NCBI RefSeq assembly: GCF_000758625.1
Contig: NZ_CP009283.1
Location: 3,979,501-4,043,500 of the forward strand
DNA from: Paenibacillus sp. FSL R7-0273
Lineage (GTDB): Bacteria > Bacillota > Bacilli > Paenibacillales > Paenibacillaceae
Direction: 5' to 3'
Length of the DNA: 64,000 nt
Every line of letters begins with the position of its first letter. Positions within the stretch are counted from its first letter, which is position 1. The notes beneath the pieces are model-generated. The model did not search any database and was not told where the DNA came from. It saw only the letters and a program-made list of their open reading frames with translations. The translations under genes were made by a program, and so were the position numbers. This document shows positions 50,368 to 59,283 of this stretch, piece after piece.

Positions 50368-51189
50368 CTATGCATGTCCGGCAGATGCCGTCTTCCGGTA
50401 TTCCGTCCGGCGTGCGGACCGTTCTTCCTCTTTCAGCCGCGGGCAGGTATAGCAGTAGCTTCCGCCTTCGGTCCGGTAATAGAGACAGCAGCGGTTGCGC
50501 ATATTCACAGTCTTATCCGGCTCAGCCAGCGATTCGATCTTGCGCACCTTGACCTGAAACGGATTTCTTTTCAAGCCGAATATCTCTGCCGGCATTTCTT
50601 CGCACAGATACCTGTAGTCATCCAGCAGGGTATCCAGCAGGCTGACAGGAAGGCCACCGGAAGTAAAGACTTCAAGATAATAATTAAATTTGGTGGGCAG
50701 CTGTCCCCAGATTTCGCCCCCGGCCAGACCGGTGACACGGGACAGCATGGTTAGCAGCGGGGCAGCCGTATCCCGGTAGAACTGGCTCAGCTGCTCATTA
50801 CGCCACTCTGTCCGCTGCCCTGCTTCGGCCGGAGCCGGCTCAAAAGACCAGTCCTCCAGAGAGAAGGCGACACGCCAGTACCCCTGGGACGGAATGAGAT
50901 GCACGGACAGTGCAGACAGACTGATTACAGGAACTGAAGAATATACAGTGAGCGCGTATTGGACTGCAAGAGCCACATTACCGAAAGCTCCGGCAAAATA
51001 CGTTGCTGCCACCTTATCATCCAGACCTTTAATCAGCGGCCTGTAGCATTCAACAAAAGCGCTCATTCCGGCTTCATCAGCCATCTCCCCGGCATTAAAG
51101 GAATACACGGTGCCTTCAGGTATGCCGGGATGCAAATCAAACTTGCTGCTGAAGTCCTTTATCTGTTCCTGCTGCTGTGCTTCTGTCAT
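50368..51189 (-). CDS. FhuF-like ferric-siderophore reductase ((2Fe-2S)-binding)
   Basis: 273-aa protein with a C-terminal FhuF-type cluster motif: NRCCLYYRTEGGSYCYTCPR, a CC-x10-C-x2-C pattern that binds a 2Fe-2S cluster. FhuF proteins reduce Fe(III) from siderophores in the cytoplasm. The N-terminal 200 residues contain a helical domain and PVISLSALSVHLIPSQ. Start ATG 51189 with GAGGAGG. A FhuC-type ATPase gene ends 37 bases upstream on the same strand, so both are likely one iron-related transcript. Confidence 0.82.
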   Translation of the reverse strand: MTEAQQQEQIKDFSSKFDLHPGIPEGTVYSFNAGEMADEAGMSAFVECYRPLIKGLDDKVAATYFAGAFGNVALAVQYALTVYSSVPVISLSALSVHLIPSQGYWRVAFSLEDWSFEPAPAEAGQRTEWRNEQLSQFYRDTAAPLLTMLSRVTGLAGGEIWGQLPTKFNYYLEVFTSGGLPVSLLDTLLDDYRYLCEEMPAEIFGLKRNPFQVKVRKIESLAEPDKTVNMRNRCCLYYRTEGGSYCYTCPRLKEEERSARRTEYRKTASAGHA

Positions 51190-51225
51190 CTCATTTCCTC
51201 CTCCTGTTGCTTCCCTTAAACCTGC

Positions 51226-52032
51226 TTACAAACCGGCAGCCTTGTAAGCCGCCAGCTCATACGGCAGGCACAGCGGCACACCGGTCCGCGGATCGGCAAC
51301 GATGTCACATTCAATCCCGAACACCTTGCGGAGCACTTCCGGTGTCATAACCTCAGCAGGAGCCCCTTCACTGATGACCGTGCCTGCTTTGATCGCCACC
51401 ATATGCTGGGCATAACGGGAAGCATGGTTAAGATCATGCACGACCATAATAATGGTCCGTCCTTCCTCCTGGTTCAGCTTCTGCAGGAGCTGCAGCACTT
51501 CCAGCTGATGGGCCATATCGAGGAACGTGGTCGGCTCGTCCAGGAACAGGATTTCCGTCTGCTGGGCCAGAGCCATAGCGATCCAGGCGCGCTGGCGCTG
51601 GCCGCCGGAGAGACGGTCGATCGGCCGGTTATGGAATTCCTCCATGCCGGTTACTTGAATGGCATTAGCAATGATATCACGGTCTTCAGGCGTCATTGTG
51701 CCGAAGCCCTTCTGATGCGGATAACGTCCGTAGCTGACCAGCTCGGATACAGTCAGACCGTCCGGTGCGGTCGGGTTCTGCGGCAGGATCGCCAGCTGGC
51801 GGGCGACTTCCTTGGTTGACAGTGTATGGATAGATTTACCGTCCAGCATGACACTTCCGCTCTTCGGCTTCATAATCCGGGCCATTGTTTTAAGGATTGT
51901 GGATTTACCGGAGCCGTTAGCACCGACCAGAGCGGTGATTTTCCCTGTCGGCAGTGACAGGTTCAGCTCCTTCACAATGGTTGCTTCCGCGTACCCGATA
52001 CTTAGCTGCTCTGTGTTCAAACGTTCTGACAT
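51226..52032 (-). CDS. FhuC/FecE-type iron-siderophore ABC ATPase
   Basis: 268-aa ATPase for iron-complex import. Walker A GANGSGKS (37-44), LPQNPTAPDGLTVSELVSYG, signature LSGGQRQRAW, Walker B ILFLDEPTTFLD and switch His in VVHDLNHA. No permease or binding-protein gene is nearby, so it may serve several permeases, as YusV of B. subtilis and FhuC of S. aureus do. Start ATG 52032 with AAGGAG. It is followed by the FhuF-like gene. No Fur box was found with confidence. Confidence 0.93.
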   Translation of the reverse strand: MSERLNTEQLSIGYAEATIVKELNLSLPTGKITALVGANGSGKSTILKTMARIMKPKSGSVMLDGKSIHTLSTKEVARQLAILPQNPTAPDGLTVSELVSYGRYPHQKGFGTMTPEDRDIIANAIQVTGMEEFHNRPIDRLSGGQRQRAWIAMALAQQTEILFLDEPTTFLDMAHQLEVLQLLQKLNQEEGRTIIMVVHDLNHASRYAQHMVAIKAGTVISEGAPAEVMTPEVLRKVFGIECDIVADPRTGVPLCLPYELAAYKAAGL

Positions 52033-52220
52033 AATCCCACTCCTTAAATATTTATGTATAGTTGTATTTTGTATTAGTCCGGTTCAATTGAAATTCTTTA
52101 TCACTCAACTGATATTCTTTCTCATTTATCATTATCGCAAATATCTGAAAGTTGTACAAGAGTTCACACAAAAAGGCTGCCCCGTTATTAACGGAAGCAG
52201 CCGATGCTTGAATTACCTGT

Positions 52221-54038
52221 CTATTTGTGCAAATGATAGGGCACTGTTGCCACTACAATATCCTTCTGATTCATCAGGTAAGAGCGGATGAACAGGCTGG
52301 TCTGATTATGGAGGACGGCCTGCCACCAGTGCTTCGTAATAAACTGCGGAATCAGCACTGTAATATGGTCTGTAGCAGCAGTCTTCCACTCTATGGTATC
52401 AATAAACTTCACCAGCGGACGGATGATGCTCCGGTACCGGGAACGGAGAACGATCAGGCGCACGCCCGGATTCCATTCCTCCCACTTCTGCTCCATCTTG
52501 TGGATCTCTTCTTCATCAAACCCAACATATACAGCCACCACATTATCCGTCAGGGACTTGGCATAGCTGATCGAATGCAGTACAGCGCGCGTCACACCCG
52601 CCACAGGAACGACTACTGTGCTGCCTTTAATACAGGGCTTGTCGGTTGCCGGACAAATCCGCAGCTGATCCGCAGTATTGAGGTAATGGCGGTGAATCCG
52701 GTGAAAGACAAACATAACCACCGGCAGGAAGATGAACGCCATCCATACACTGGAGAATTTCGTAATAATAAAGATCAGGGTGATCGTAAGTGTGGTCAGC
52801 ATACCGACCGTGTTAACCGCAAACTTATTCTGCCAGCCCTTGGGTCTTGTTTTGAACCAGTGGACCATCATGCCGAGCTGGGACAGCGTGAACGGAATGA
52901 ATACGCCGACTGCATACAGCGGAATCAGACCTTCAGTATTTCCGTGAAAAGCGGCTACCAGCACTGCCGACAGGACGCCGAGAAAAATAATCCCGTTAGA
53001 GAAGCCCAGCCGGTCTCCGCGCACCATAAACGCATGCGGCAGATATTTGTCTTTGGCAAACATAAAGGCCAGCAGCGGGAACGCCGAATAAGCCGTATTT
53101 GCAGCCAGGAATAGGATGACAGCTGTAACCCCTTGAATGAAGAAGTACAAACCGCCGCGGCCAAAGGTTGATTCCGCAATTTGTGACACTACTGTGGCTT
53201 TTTCATCCGGGGTAACCCCATACCAGTAAGCCAGAAGGGTAATACCTGTGAACATCAGACCGAGGATAAGCCCCATCATCATCAGCGTTTTGGCAGCATT
53301 TTTTTCCGCAGGAGCCTTGAAGTTCGGGATGGCATTGGATACCGCCTCTACCCCGGTGAGGGCTGAGCAGCCGGAGCTGAAGGCCTTCAATAGCAGGAAC
53401 AGGCTGACATTGGACACGGCCGAGCCGATTTCAGGAACGCTGGCATGGGCGCCGCCGGTCAAATATTTGAACACCCCGGCACCGATCAGAAAGAAGATCG
53501 AAACGACAAATAAATATACCGGGATTGCGATAAAAGAGGCCGATTCCGTAACCCCGCGCAGATTGACGATCGTTAGCAGCAAAATGACGGATACAGCAAT
53601 AAGTACAGTATGATCATGCAAGGCTGGAAAAGCGGATGTGATCGCGTCCGTGCCCGCCGAGGCGCTGACGGCAACCGTAAGAATATAATCGACCAGCAGC
53701 GAGCCGCCTGCTAACAGGCCGGTGGGGACACCGAGATTGCTTTTAGCTACAATATAGGCCCCGCCGCCCTGCGGATAAGCAAAGATCGTCTGCCGGTAGG
53801 ATAAAATGAGGATGGCCAGCAGGCCCAGTACGGCAAGCGCGATTGGCAGTGAGTACCAGATGGCCGTGAAGCCTGCAGCCACCAGCACCAGGAGAATTTG
53901 TTCCGTTCCGTAGGCTACTGACGAGAGCGCATCAGAAGACAGGACAGCCAGCGCTTTCACCTTGGATAGCTTTTCCTGATCGAGCTCATTGGATTTCATC
54001 GGACGCCCGATCAATAGCCGCTTTACCTTGCTTACCAT
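52221..54038 (-). CDS. kimA: KimA-type potassium importer (APC/KUP-like)
   Basis: 605-aa high-affinity K+/H+ symporter. It resembles B. subtilis KimA (YdaO) over its whole length: RLLIGRPMKSNE at the start, KALAVLSSDALSSVAYGTEQ, YPQGGGAYIVAKSNLG (89-104), SAGTDAITSAFPALHDH and the ending VATVPYHLHK. Twelve membrane helices are followed by a cytoplasmic domain that in the family binds c-di-AMP. A ydaO-type c-di-AMP riboswitch and terminator lie in the leader, as in B. subtilis. Start ATG 54038 with AGAGGAA ten bases upstream. Confidence 0.93.
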   Translation of the reverse strand: MVSKVKRLLIGRPMKSNELDQEKLSKVKALAVLSSDALSSVAYGTEQILLVLVAAGFTAIWYSLPIALAVLGLLAILILSYRQTIFAYPQGGGAYIVAKSNLGVPTGLLAGGSLLVDYILTVAVSASAGTDAITSAFPALHDHTVLIAVSVILLLTIVNLRGVTESASFIAIPVYLFVVSIFFLIGAGVFKYLTGGAHASVPEIGSAVSNVSLFLLLKAFSSGCSALTGVEAVSNAIPNFKAPAEKNAAKTLMMMGLILGLMFTGITLLAYWYGVTPDEKATVVSQIAESTFGRGGLYFFIQGVTAVILFLAANTAYSAFPLLAFMFAKDKYLPHAFMVRGDRLGFSNGIIFLGVLSAVLVAAFHGNTEGLIPLYAVGVFIPFTLSQLGMMVHWFKTRPKGWQNKFAVNTVGMLTTLTITLIFIITKFSSVWMAFIFLPVVMFVFHRIHRHYLNTADQLRICPATDKPCIKGSTVVVPVAGVTRAVLHSISYAKSLTDNVVAVYVGFDEEEIHKMEQKWEEWNPGVRLIVLRSRYRSIIRPLVKFIDTIEWKTAATDHITVLIPQFITKHWWQAVLHNQTSLFIRSYLMNQKDIVVATVPYHLHK

Positions 54039-54129
54039 TGTTGTAACAGTTCCTCTCTTTGTTAGTTGAACCGGTTATACCGTGCGCTGTTTTCATCGCT
54101 TTCATAGGTGGATTTTCATAAATGCAGGC

Positions 54130-54166
54130 AAAAAAATAAGCCTACGGAAATGATCCGCATGCTTAT
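54130..54166 (-). terminator. Terminator of the c-di-AMP riboswitch
   Basis: On the minus strand TAAGCATGCGGA pairs with TTCCGTAGGCTTA around TCAT, followed by TTTTTTT. It lies between the aptamer and the kimA start, so ligand binding would stop transcription. The rest of the 54039-54129 gap holds only the kimA leader. Confidence 0.88.
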
Positions 54167-54180
54167 GGCATGGTCATTAT

Positions 54181-54312
54181 CCCACCTTTGCTTACGAGGT
54201 TAGCTGGCGGATTCGGGCTGTGGAAAGCCCTACGGCTGCAGGCTTTTGAGCCTGCTTCCGATTCACCCCGTCGGCCTTGCGGCCAAGTATGGTTCCCCCG
54301 ATTTCCCTGCGG
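54181..54312 (-). promoter_or_regulatory. ydaO-yuaA c-di-AMP riboswitch
   Basis: On the minus strand the conserved blocks appear in order: CGGGGGAACC (plus 54291-54300), GACGGGGTGAATC, a central variable hairpin (GCAGGCTCAAAAGCCTGC), AGCCCGAATCCG, CAGCTAACCTCGTAAGC, and AAAGGTGGG. This is the ydaO-type pattern that senses c-di-AMP. A short open frame on the opposite strand across this region is an artefact. Confidence 0.92.
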
Positions 54313-54348
54313 AAAATTCAGCGCATATTCAACTTCTCACAAGGCTTA

Positions 54349-54377
54349 ATGATAGTCTACAAATCATTTCCAGTAAA
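54349..54377 (-). promoter_or_regulatory. Promoter upstream of the c-di-AMP riboswitch
   Basis: On the minus strand TTTACT, 17 bases, TATCAT. It would begin the kimA leader about 30 bases before the aptamer. The remaining stretch 54378-54559 holds a small T-rich hairpin near 54515-54535 that could end bdbC, but nothing else I can support. Confidence 0.5.
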
Positions 54378-54559
54378 GCTGTGAAACAAATGAAAAGACA
54401 TGAAAAAACATCCAAAACCCGCAATTCCAAGATCGGGGATGAAGAGATCTTTCATTCTCTTGCATTATCCCTTTGTACCTTGGTTTTAGCGTGTTTTGGA
54501 TGTTAATTGTGACAAAAAAATCAGGAATGATCAGCGTTTAAAGCCCGCCTGCCGGCAGC

Positions 54560-54994
54560 TTATTCTGCGTCGGTTTCCTTGCGCCCTGTCCAGAGCAGAA
54601 CTGTAATCAGAACAAAGGCGGTCAAGGCCATCAGCGGAATGGTGATGAAGCCGAGAAGATTAATATAATCCTCATTGCAGGGAACGCCTATCGTACACGG
54701 AAGCACCTTGCTCAGTGCAGGAATCTTTTGCTCCGCATAGTGATAGATGGAGATGCTTCCGCCAATGATGCTCAGCGGCAATACGTAGGGGATAATTTTT
54801 TTATCCCCCCGGTATGTGGCAATTCCCAGCAGAAACAGCTGCGGATACATGAAGATACGCTGGAACCAGCATAGCTTGCAGGGCTCGAACTTCAAAACTT
54901 CGCTCAGGTATAGGCTTCCGGCCACAGCAATGATGGATACAAACCAGGCCAGATACAGACAATGTCGCCGGCAAAAGGCAGTAAAGCTTGTCAC
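54560..54994 (-). CDS. bdbC: Disulfide oxidoreductase BdbC (DsbB family)
   Basis: 144-aa membrane protein with four helices that reoxidises the thiol oxidase BdbD with quinone. Redox pairs: C39-K-L-C42 (EPCKLCW) and C100/C106 (PCTIGVPC), as in BdbC/DsbB. Starts with GTG at 54994, overlapping the bdbD stop by 4 bp (GTGA), so the two are co-translated. Supports disulfide formation outside the membrane, for example in competence pili or exported enzymes. Confidence 0.94.
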   Translation of the reverse strand: MTSFTAFCRRHCLYLAWFVSIIAVAGSLYLSEVLKFEPCKLCWFQRIFMYPQLFLLGIATYRGDKKIIPYVLPLSIIGGSISIYHYAEQKIPALSKVLPCTIGVPCNEDYINLLGFITIPLMALTAFVLITVLLWTGRKETDAE

Positions 54995-55746
54995 TCGGCA
55001 CTCACCGCTTTGGACGCGGCTTGAATCTGGGCGTCAATCGCCTCCATATTGAACGGCTCATCGACCATTACCCCGTTCACAAACAGCGATGGCGTAGAGG
55101 ATACACCGGATGCTGTTGCCAGCTGAATTTCACTGTCGATCTGACTCTTGTAGGTCTTCTCTTCAATATCCTTGCGGAGCAGATCATAATCAATCTGCAG
55201 ATTCTCCTTCTGTGCCAGCTCAACCAGGAAATCGGCTGTAGCCCATTCCTTGTTCTCATCGCCTTGATTCGCATAAATTGCATCATAGTACTTCCAGAAG
55301 GCATCGCTGTTCTGATTATACACAGACAATGCTGCAAGGGCAGCCGTTGTGGAATCAGGCCCGAGGAAAGCCAGGTTTACAAAATACAGGGCTGCCTTGT
55401 CCTGATTGACATATTCCTGCACCAGCTGCGGTTTGATTACACCTGCGAACTGGGCGCAGGCTGGACATTTATAATCGCCGAACTCGACGATTTTGACCGG
55501 AGCATCCTCACTGCCGAGTCTTGTCAGAGTGCTGTAATTGAATTCAACAGGCTCAGCTGCTGTGCCTGCTGTAGAGCTGTCTTTGTTCGCCAGCATGAAT
55601 AGCCCGGCAAAAATAACCGCCACCAGCACGATCGTAGCAACAATCACTATCAGTGTTTTCTTCTTCTGCTTCTCCATTTGCGCTACAAGCTGCTCATTTT
55701 TGCTTTTTGCAGGAAGTGCAGCGCTTTTGCGTTTGTTTTTGCCCAA
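54991..55746 (-). CDS. bdbD: Membrane-anchored thiol-disulfide oxidoreductase BdbD (DsbA family)
   Basis: 251-aa protein with a Lys-rich cytoplasmic N terminus, one membrane anchor (TLIVIVATIVLVAVIFAGLF) and a DsbA-type thioredoxin domain: active site C94-P-A-C97 (YKCPACAQF) and cis-Pro segment GVSSTPSLFVNG. It introduces disulfides into exported proteins and is recharged by BdbC. No lipobox. Its promoter carries a 19-bp AT palindrome. Confidence 0.94.
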   Translation of the reverse strand: MGKNKRKSAALPAKSKNEQLVAQMEKQKKKTLIVIVATIVLVAVIFAGLFMLANKDSSTAGTAAEPVEFNYSTLTRLGSEDAPVKIVEFGDYKCPACAQFAGVIKPQLVQEYVNQDKAALYFVNLAFLGPDSTTAALAALSVYNQNSDAFWKYYDAIYANQGDENKEWATADFLVELAQKENLQIDYDLLRKDIEEKTYKSQIDSEIQLATASGVSSTPSLFVNGVMVDEPFNMEAIDAQIQAASKAVSAE

Positions 55747-55789
55747 GTGAGAGTTCCTTTCTGTCCTGAGGACCGCTTAAATATGAATC

Positions 55790-55808
55790 ATATAATTTAA
55801 AATTATAT
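55790..55808. repeat. 19-bp AT-rich palindrome over the bdbDC promoter
   Basis: ATATAATTT-A-AAATTATAT, a perfect odd palindrome that includes the -10 box. It is a possible operator, although AT-rich promoters can form such repeats by chance. Confidence 0.5.
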
Positions 55809-55831
55809 AATTAAAGTTCTCACTTTGGCAA
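55802..55831 (-). promoter_or_regulatory. SigA promoter of bdbD-bdbC
   Basis: On the minus strand TTGCCA (plus 55826-55831), 18 bases, TATAAT (plus 55802-55807). Confidence 0.72.
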
Positions 55832-55839
55832 ACCCGGGC

Positions 55840-57756
55840 TTACACAGCCTCCGTATTCAGCTCCAGGGAGACCGTCTCTTCGAAGTCCTGAGACTGCTCA
55901 GGCTCCGTCACTGCGGACTCAAGCTTCAGGCTGAAGACAACCTCCGTCCCGCTGCCCGGCTCGGAATACATAATAATCCGTCCGTTCATCAGCTCCACCA
56001 GCTTTCTGCTGATGGCAAGACCCAGACCGGTTCCGGGATAGAGCCGGTTATACGAGGCATCCAGCTGGGTAAAGGGCTGAAACAACAAGGGCAGCTTGTC
56101 AGCAGGAATGCCTATACCGGTGTCCTTGATCCGGAAGGTATATTCTCCCTCGATTCCCTGCGAACGGCTGAATCCGACATGCACCGCCACCTCACCCGCC
56201 GGTGTGAATTTGACTGCATTGCCGATCAGATTCACCAGAATCTGGCGGATTCTCAGGCTGTCTCCTTTTACATAATCAGGGACATTTCCATCCACATTCA
56301 TCCGGAGCTGCAGCCCCTTCTCCTTGGCCGCGGCCTCGAACAGCCCGGAGCATTCCGCAAGCAAGCCCTGCAGGGGAAATGCTTCACTGCACAGCTGCAG
56401 ACCATCCGAATCCAGCCTGGAAAAGTCCAGTACATCATTGATGACATTCAGCAGCGCCTGACTGCTGTTAAACTGCAGCTGCAGCAGCTCCTGCTGTTCC
56501 GGATTTACTGCATCCTCGGCAAGCAGCTGATTGATCCCGATGATGCCGTTCAGCGGCGTACGGATCTCGTGGCTCATGGTTGTCAGGAACTCGCTTTTGA
56601 TCCGGTCCGCGCTTTCTGCCGCTTCCTTCGCTACGATCAGCTGCTGCTGAAACCGGATAAAGGCCGTGATATCCTCGGCAACCAGATATACCAGCTTCTG
56701 GTTGCCGTGGACGAGCGGAAATACGGTGGTGCTGCAGATTATAGTTCCGCCGGTTTTTATTTTCACCTCAAGCTCGATTTTGGAGGAATGGCCTGACACT
56801 GCACGGCCTACCGCCTCCTTCAGCATGGCTTCATCCTTCGGCGTACAGAAAATGCTCTTATAATCACCCAGCTCCTCGTTGCGGTAGCCGGTTGTCTGCA
56901 GCAGGGACGGGTTAGAGCTGATGACCTTCCGGCGGACCGGATCAATGCACAGCACCATGTCAGGACTGGAGTCGAATAAGGCTGTATAACGCTGCTCATT
57001 GAAGCTGGCTGAGAAAAGGACTCGCTGCCGGTCTCTGTAGAGCAGAATCATAACAGCTGTCACAATGACCAGAAAGGATACAGCCAAAGAGACTGCCAGC
57101 AGGGAATCAGGCAAAAGCGGGACAGTTCCGCTGTAATTGAAAGTCCCGGAAGCCGAGAATACCGCCCCGTTCATTGCTGCATAATGGGATGCGCTCAGGC
57201 AGGCAGCAAGCGTAAGCACCAGCAGTACCTTTGGCAATGTAAACATATTGTACGGTCCGGCAATCCACCTCGGATGATAGAAGCAGACTATGGCCGGAAC
57301 AATTAGCGCAAAGCCAAAGGAGATCAGAAGTGAGAGCAGGCTCTGCTCATAATTCCCGTAAAATTTCATCGACATAATGCCGCAATAATGCATAATCAGC
57401 AGCCCGCTGCTGAAAAGCACACCGCCGAACACCAAAAACAGCCGACTTCGGGTGTGCGGGCTGCTGAGCAGCAAAAAGAACGCATAAGAGGCTGCAACCG
57501 GAACAATCAGCGACAACAGCAGTAAGGGGAAATCATAGGCAACGGCTATGTCCGTCCGCATCGCCCGCATCCCGATAAAGTGCATGCTCCACATGCCCGT
57601 TCCGAATAAGCAGGACAGCATTAGAATAAATTTATGTCCCCGGCTGTCCCGGATCAGCCGTTCGGCTAGATCCAGAGAGGAGAAGCAGGACAGAAGCGCT
57701 ATAATAACAGAAAAGAGCACCAGCAGGTCACGGTAATGATCCGGATGTTGCAGCAT
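55840..57756 (-). CDS. MHYT-domain sensor histidine kinase with PAS
   Basis: 638-aa membrane kinase. The first 240 residues form seven helices of the MHYT sensor domain with MHFIGM, MHYCGI and SHYAAM metal-binding-like motifs. A PAS domain follows (SSPDMVLCIDPVRRKVISSN), then HisKA (phosphoacceptor in TMSHEIRTPLNGIIG) and HATPase_c (NAVKF, DTGIGIPADKLPLLFQPF, GTGLGLAIS). MHYT domains were proposed to sense O2, CO or NO through copper. No response regulator lies nearby, so its partner is elsewhere. RBS AAAGGAG before ATG 57756. Confidence 0.93.
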   Translation of the reverse strand: MLQHPDHYRDLLVLFSVIIALLSCFSSLDLAERLIRDSRGHKFILMLSCLFGTGMWSMHFIGMRAMRTDIAVAYDFPLLLLSLIVPVAASYAFFLLLSSPHTRSRLFLVFGGVLFSSGLLIMHYCGIMSMKFYGNYEQSLLSLLISFGFALIVPAIVCFYHPRWIAGPYNMFTLPKVLLVLTLAACLSASHYAAMNGAVFSASGTFNYSGTVPLLPDSLLAVSLAVSFLVIVTAVMILLYRDRQRVLFSASFNEQRYTALFDSSPDMVLCIDPVRRKVISSNPSLLQTTGYRNEELGDYKSIFCTPKDEAMLKEAVGRAVSGHSSKIELEVKIKTGGTIICSTTVFPLVHGNQKLVYLVAEDITAFIRFQQQLIVAKEAAESADRIKSEFLTTMSHEIRTPLNGIIGINQLLAEDAVNPEQQELLQLQFNSSQALLNVINDVLDFSRLDSDGLQLCSEAFPLQGLLAECSGLFEAAAKEKGLQLRMNVDGNVPDYVKGDSLRIRQILVNLIGNAVKFTPAGEVAVHVGFSRSQGIEGEYTFRIKDTGIGIPADKLPLLFQPFTQLDASYNRLYPGTGLGLAISRKLVELMNGRIIMYSEPGSGTEVVFSLKLESAVTEPEQSQDFEETVSLELNTEAV

Positions 57757-57880
57757 GCGCTCCTCTCCTTTCTTTTAAAAATGTACAAATAATGTATTAA
57801 CCTACCTTTACCCTCCAAGAAACGCCACGAATCGTCCAAATACTGGATGAACCGCATTTGCCTAATTGCCTGGGCATACC

Positions 57881-57916
57881 AAAAAGGCATAGCGCCTCTT
57901 TCCAGCGCCATGCCTC
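57881..57916 (-). terminator. Intrinsic terminator of the second CNNM gene
   Basis: GAGGCATGGCGC pairs with GCGCTATGCCT, followed on the minus strand by TTTTTGG. It lies 11 bases past the CNNM stop. Confidence 0.88.
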
Positions 57917-57926
57917 AATGTACAGC

Positions 57927-59243
57927 TTATGCTCCGGCTTCCTCAGTCAGGATCTGCAGCTTTAGCAGCTTAATCCGGGAAATCCGTTTGTTTTCTGTTT
58001 CCTCTACTACGAACAGGTGGCCGTCGAATTCGGCCGTCTGGCCCTTTTGCGGAGGATTCACCTCAAGCTTAGAATACAGCCAGCCTCCGACCGTATCATA
58101 ATCATCTGTCTCCATATGAAGCCCCAGCAGATCATTGATTTCTTCAATCAGCATAAGACCGTCGATGGAATATTCATCCTCCCCCAGCTTTTCTACGCCG
58201 GGACGCTCTTCATCGAATTCATCCTGAATCTCTCCGACAATCTCTTCCATGATATCTTCCAGGGTAACCATGCCGGAGGTACCGCCGTATTCGTCAATCA
58301 GTACCGCAATCTGTGTCTTCGCCCGCTGCATGACCTTCAGAAGCGCACTGATCTGGATGGACTCAGGTACTGTAAGAATCGGACGGATCAATTCAGAGTA
58401 CTGCGGTGTATTCTCGCGGATTAAATCCTTAATGTGAATGAACCCGAGAATATGGTCCTTATCGCCGTCACAGACCGGATAGCGTGTTCTCATCCCGTCA
58501 AAGGCAATTTCCAGATTCTCTTCCACCGGCAGATGGCTGTTCAGACAGATCATTTCGGTCCGGGGAATCATAATCTCGCGCGCCATAGTGTCGGCAAATT
58601 CAAAAATATTGTCTACCAGTGTCATTTCGGTATTGTCGATAAGGCCGCTCTTATTGCTCTCCTGCATAATAATCCGGATTTCTTCCTCCGTATGCGCTGT
58701 TGCCAGCTCCGATGCCGGTGCCAGACGGAAAATGCGCAGCAGGCCGCGTGCCAGGCCGTTCACGATCCAGATAAACGGATACATGATCCGGTAAAAGACA
58801 TTCATGGCCCCCGAAGTTAGCAGAAGCACCGACTCAGCCTTGTTAACCGCAATCGTCTTGGGAGCAAGCTCGCCGAGAACAATATGCAGCACTGTAATAA
58901 ACATAAAAGCAATAATCAGTGAAATCACATAAACAGCAGTATCGCCAAAGCCCAAACTTGTTACAAGCGGTCCGACAATCGTGGCTACCGCCGGCTCGCC
59001 GAGCCATCCGAGTGCAAGTGAGGCAAGTGTAATGCCCAGCTGGCAGGCGGACAGATAGGCGTCGAGGTTATGCACGATTTTTTTAGCCGCGAGTGCTCTC
59101 TTGCTGCCTTCCTCAATCAGTGATTCAATGCGGCCGCTGCGCACCTTGACCATTGCATACTCAACCGAAACAAAAAAGCCGTTAAACAGCACCAGCATGA
59201 TAATAAGACCTACATGTAATATACCGGGTAAAGGGTCGCTCAA
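57927..59243 (-). CDS. CNNM/CBS-domain transporter (HlyC/CorC family), paralogue
   Basis: 438-aa protein with the same architecture as 27069-28388: DUF21 domain (IIMLVLFNGFFVSVEYAMVK), two CBS domains (IPRTEMICLNSHLPVEENLE, then AQIAVLIDEYGGTSG-like KTQIAVLIDEYGG) and a C-terminal CorC_HlyC domain. Likely Mg2+ or Co2+ exporter. Start is TTG at 59243 after TAGGAG, which lies in the 3' arm of a 12-bp hairpin in the leader, so translation may be controlled by RNA structure. The paralogue lacks such a leader. Confidence 0.92.
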   Translation of the reverse strand: MSDPLPGILHVGLIIMLVLFNGFFVSVEYAMVKVRSGRIESLIEEGSKRALAAKKIVHNLDAYLSACQLGITLASLALGWLGEPAVATIVGPLVTSLGFGDTAVYVISLIIAFMFITVLHIVLGELAPKTIAVNKAESVLLLTSGAMNVFYRIMYPFIWIVNGLARGLLRIFRLAPASELATAHTEEEIRIIMQESNKSGLIDNTEMTLVDNIFEFADTMAREIMIPRTEMICLNSHLPVEENLEIAFDGMRTRYPVCDGDKDHILGFIHIKDLIRENTPQYSELIRPILTVPESIQISALLKVMQRAKTQIAVLIDEYGGTSGMVTLEDIMEEIVGEIQDEFDEERPGVEKLGEDEYSIDGLMLIEEINDLLGLHMETDDYDTVGGWLYSKLEVNPPQKGQTAEFDGHLFVVEETENKRISRIKLLKLQILTEEAGA

Positions 59244-59251
59244 ATTATACT

Positions 59252-59283
59252 CCTATCCACCGAGTCCTTGTTCAGCGGATAGG
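59252..59283 (-). promoter_or_regulatory. Hairpin sequestering the ribosome binding site of the CNNM gene
   Basis: On the minus strand CCTATCCGCTGA pairs with TCGGTGGATAGG (12 pairs with two GU) around ACAAGGAC. GGATAGG is followed directly by AG to form the GGAG site of the TTG start at 59243. The rest of the 330-base leader (59284-59576) holds an AAGGAGGTGGG just before the hairpin and a TATAAT at about 59400, but no element I can name. Confidence 0.6.

Noticed and set aside
54246..54506. An 86-codon plus-strand frame
   Set aside because: It lies across the c-di-AMP riboswitch on the opposite strand and shows no protein-like composition.
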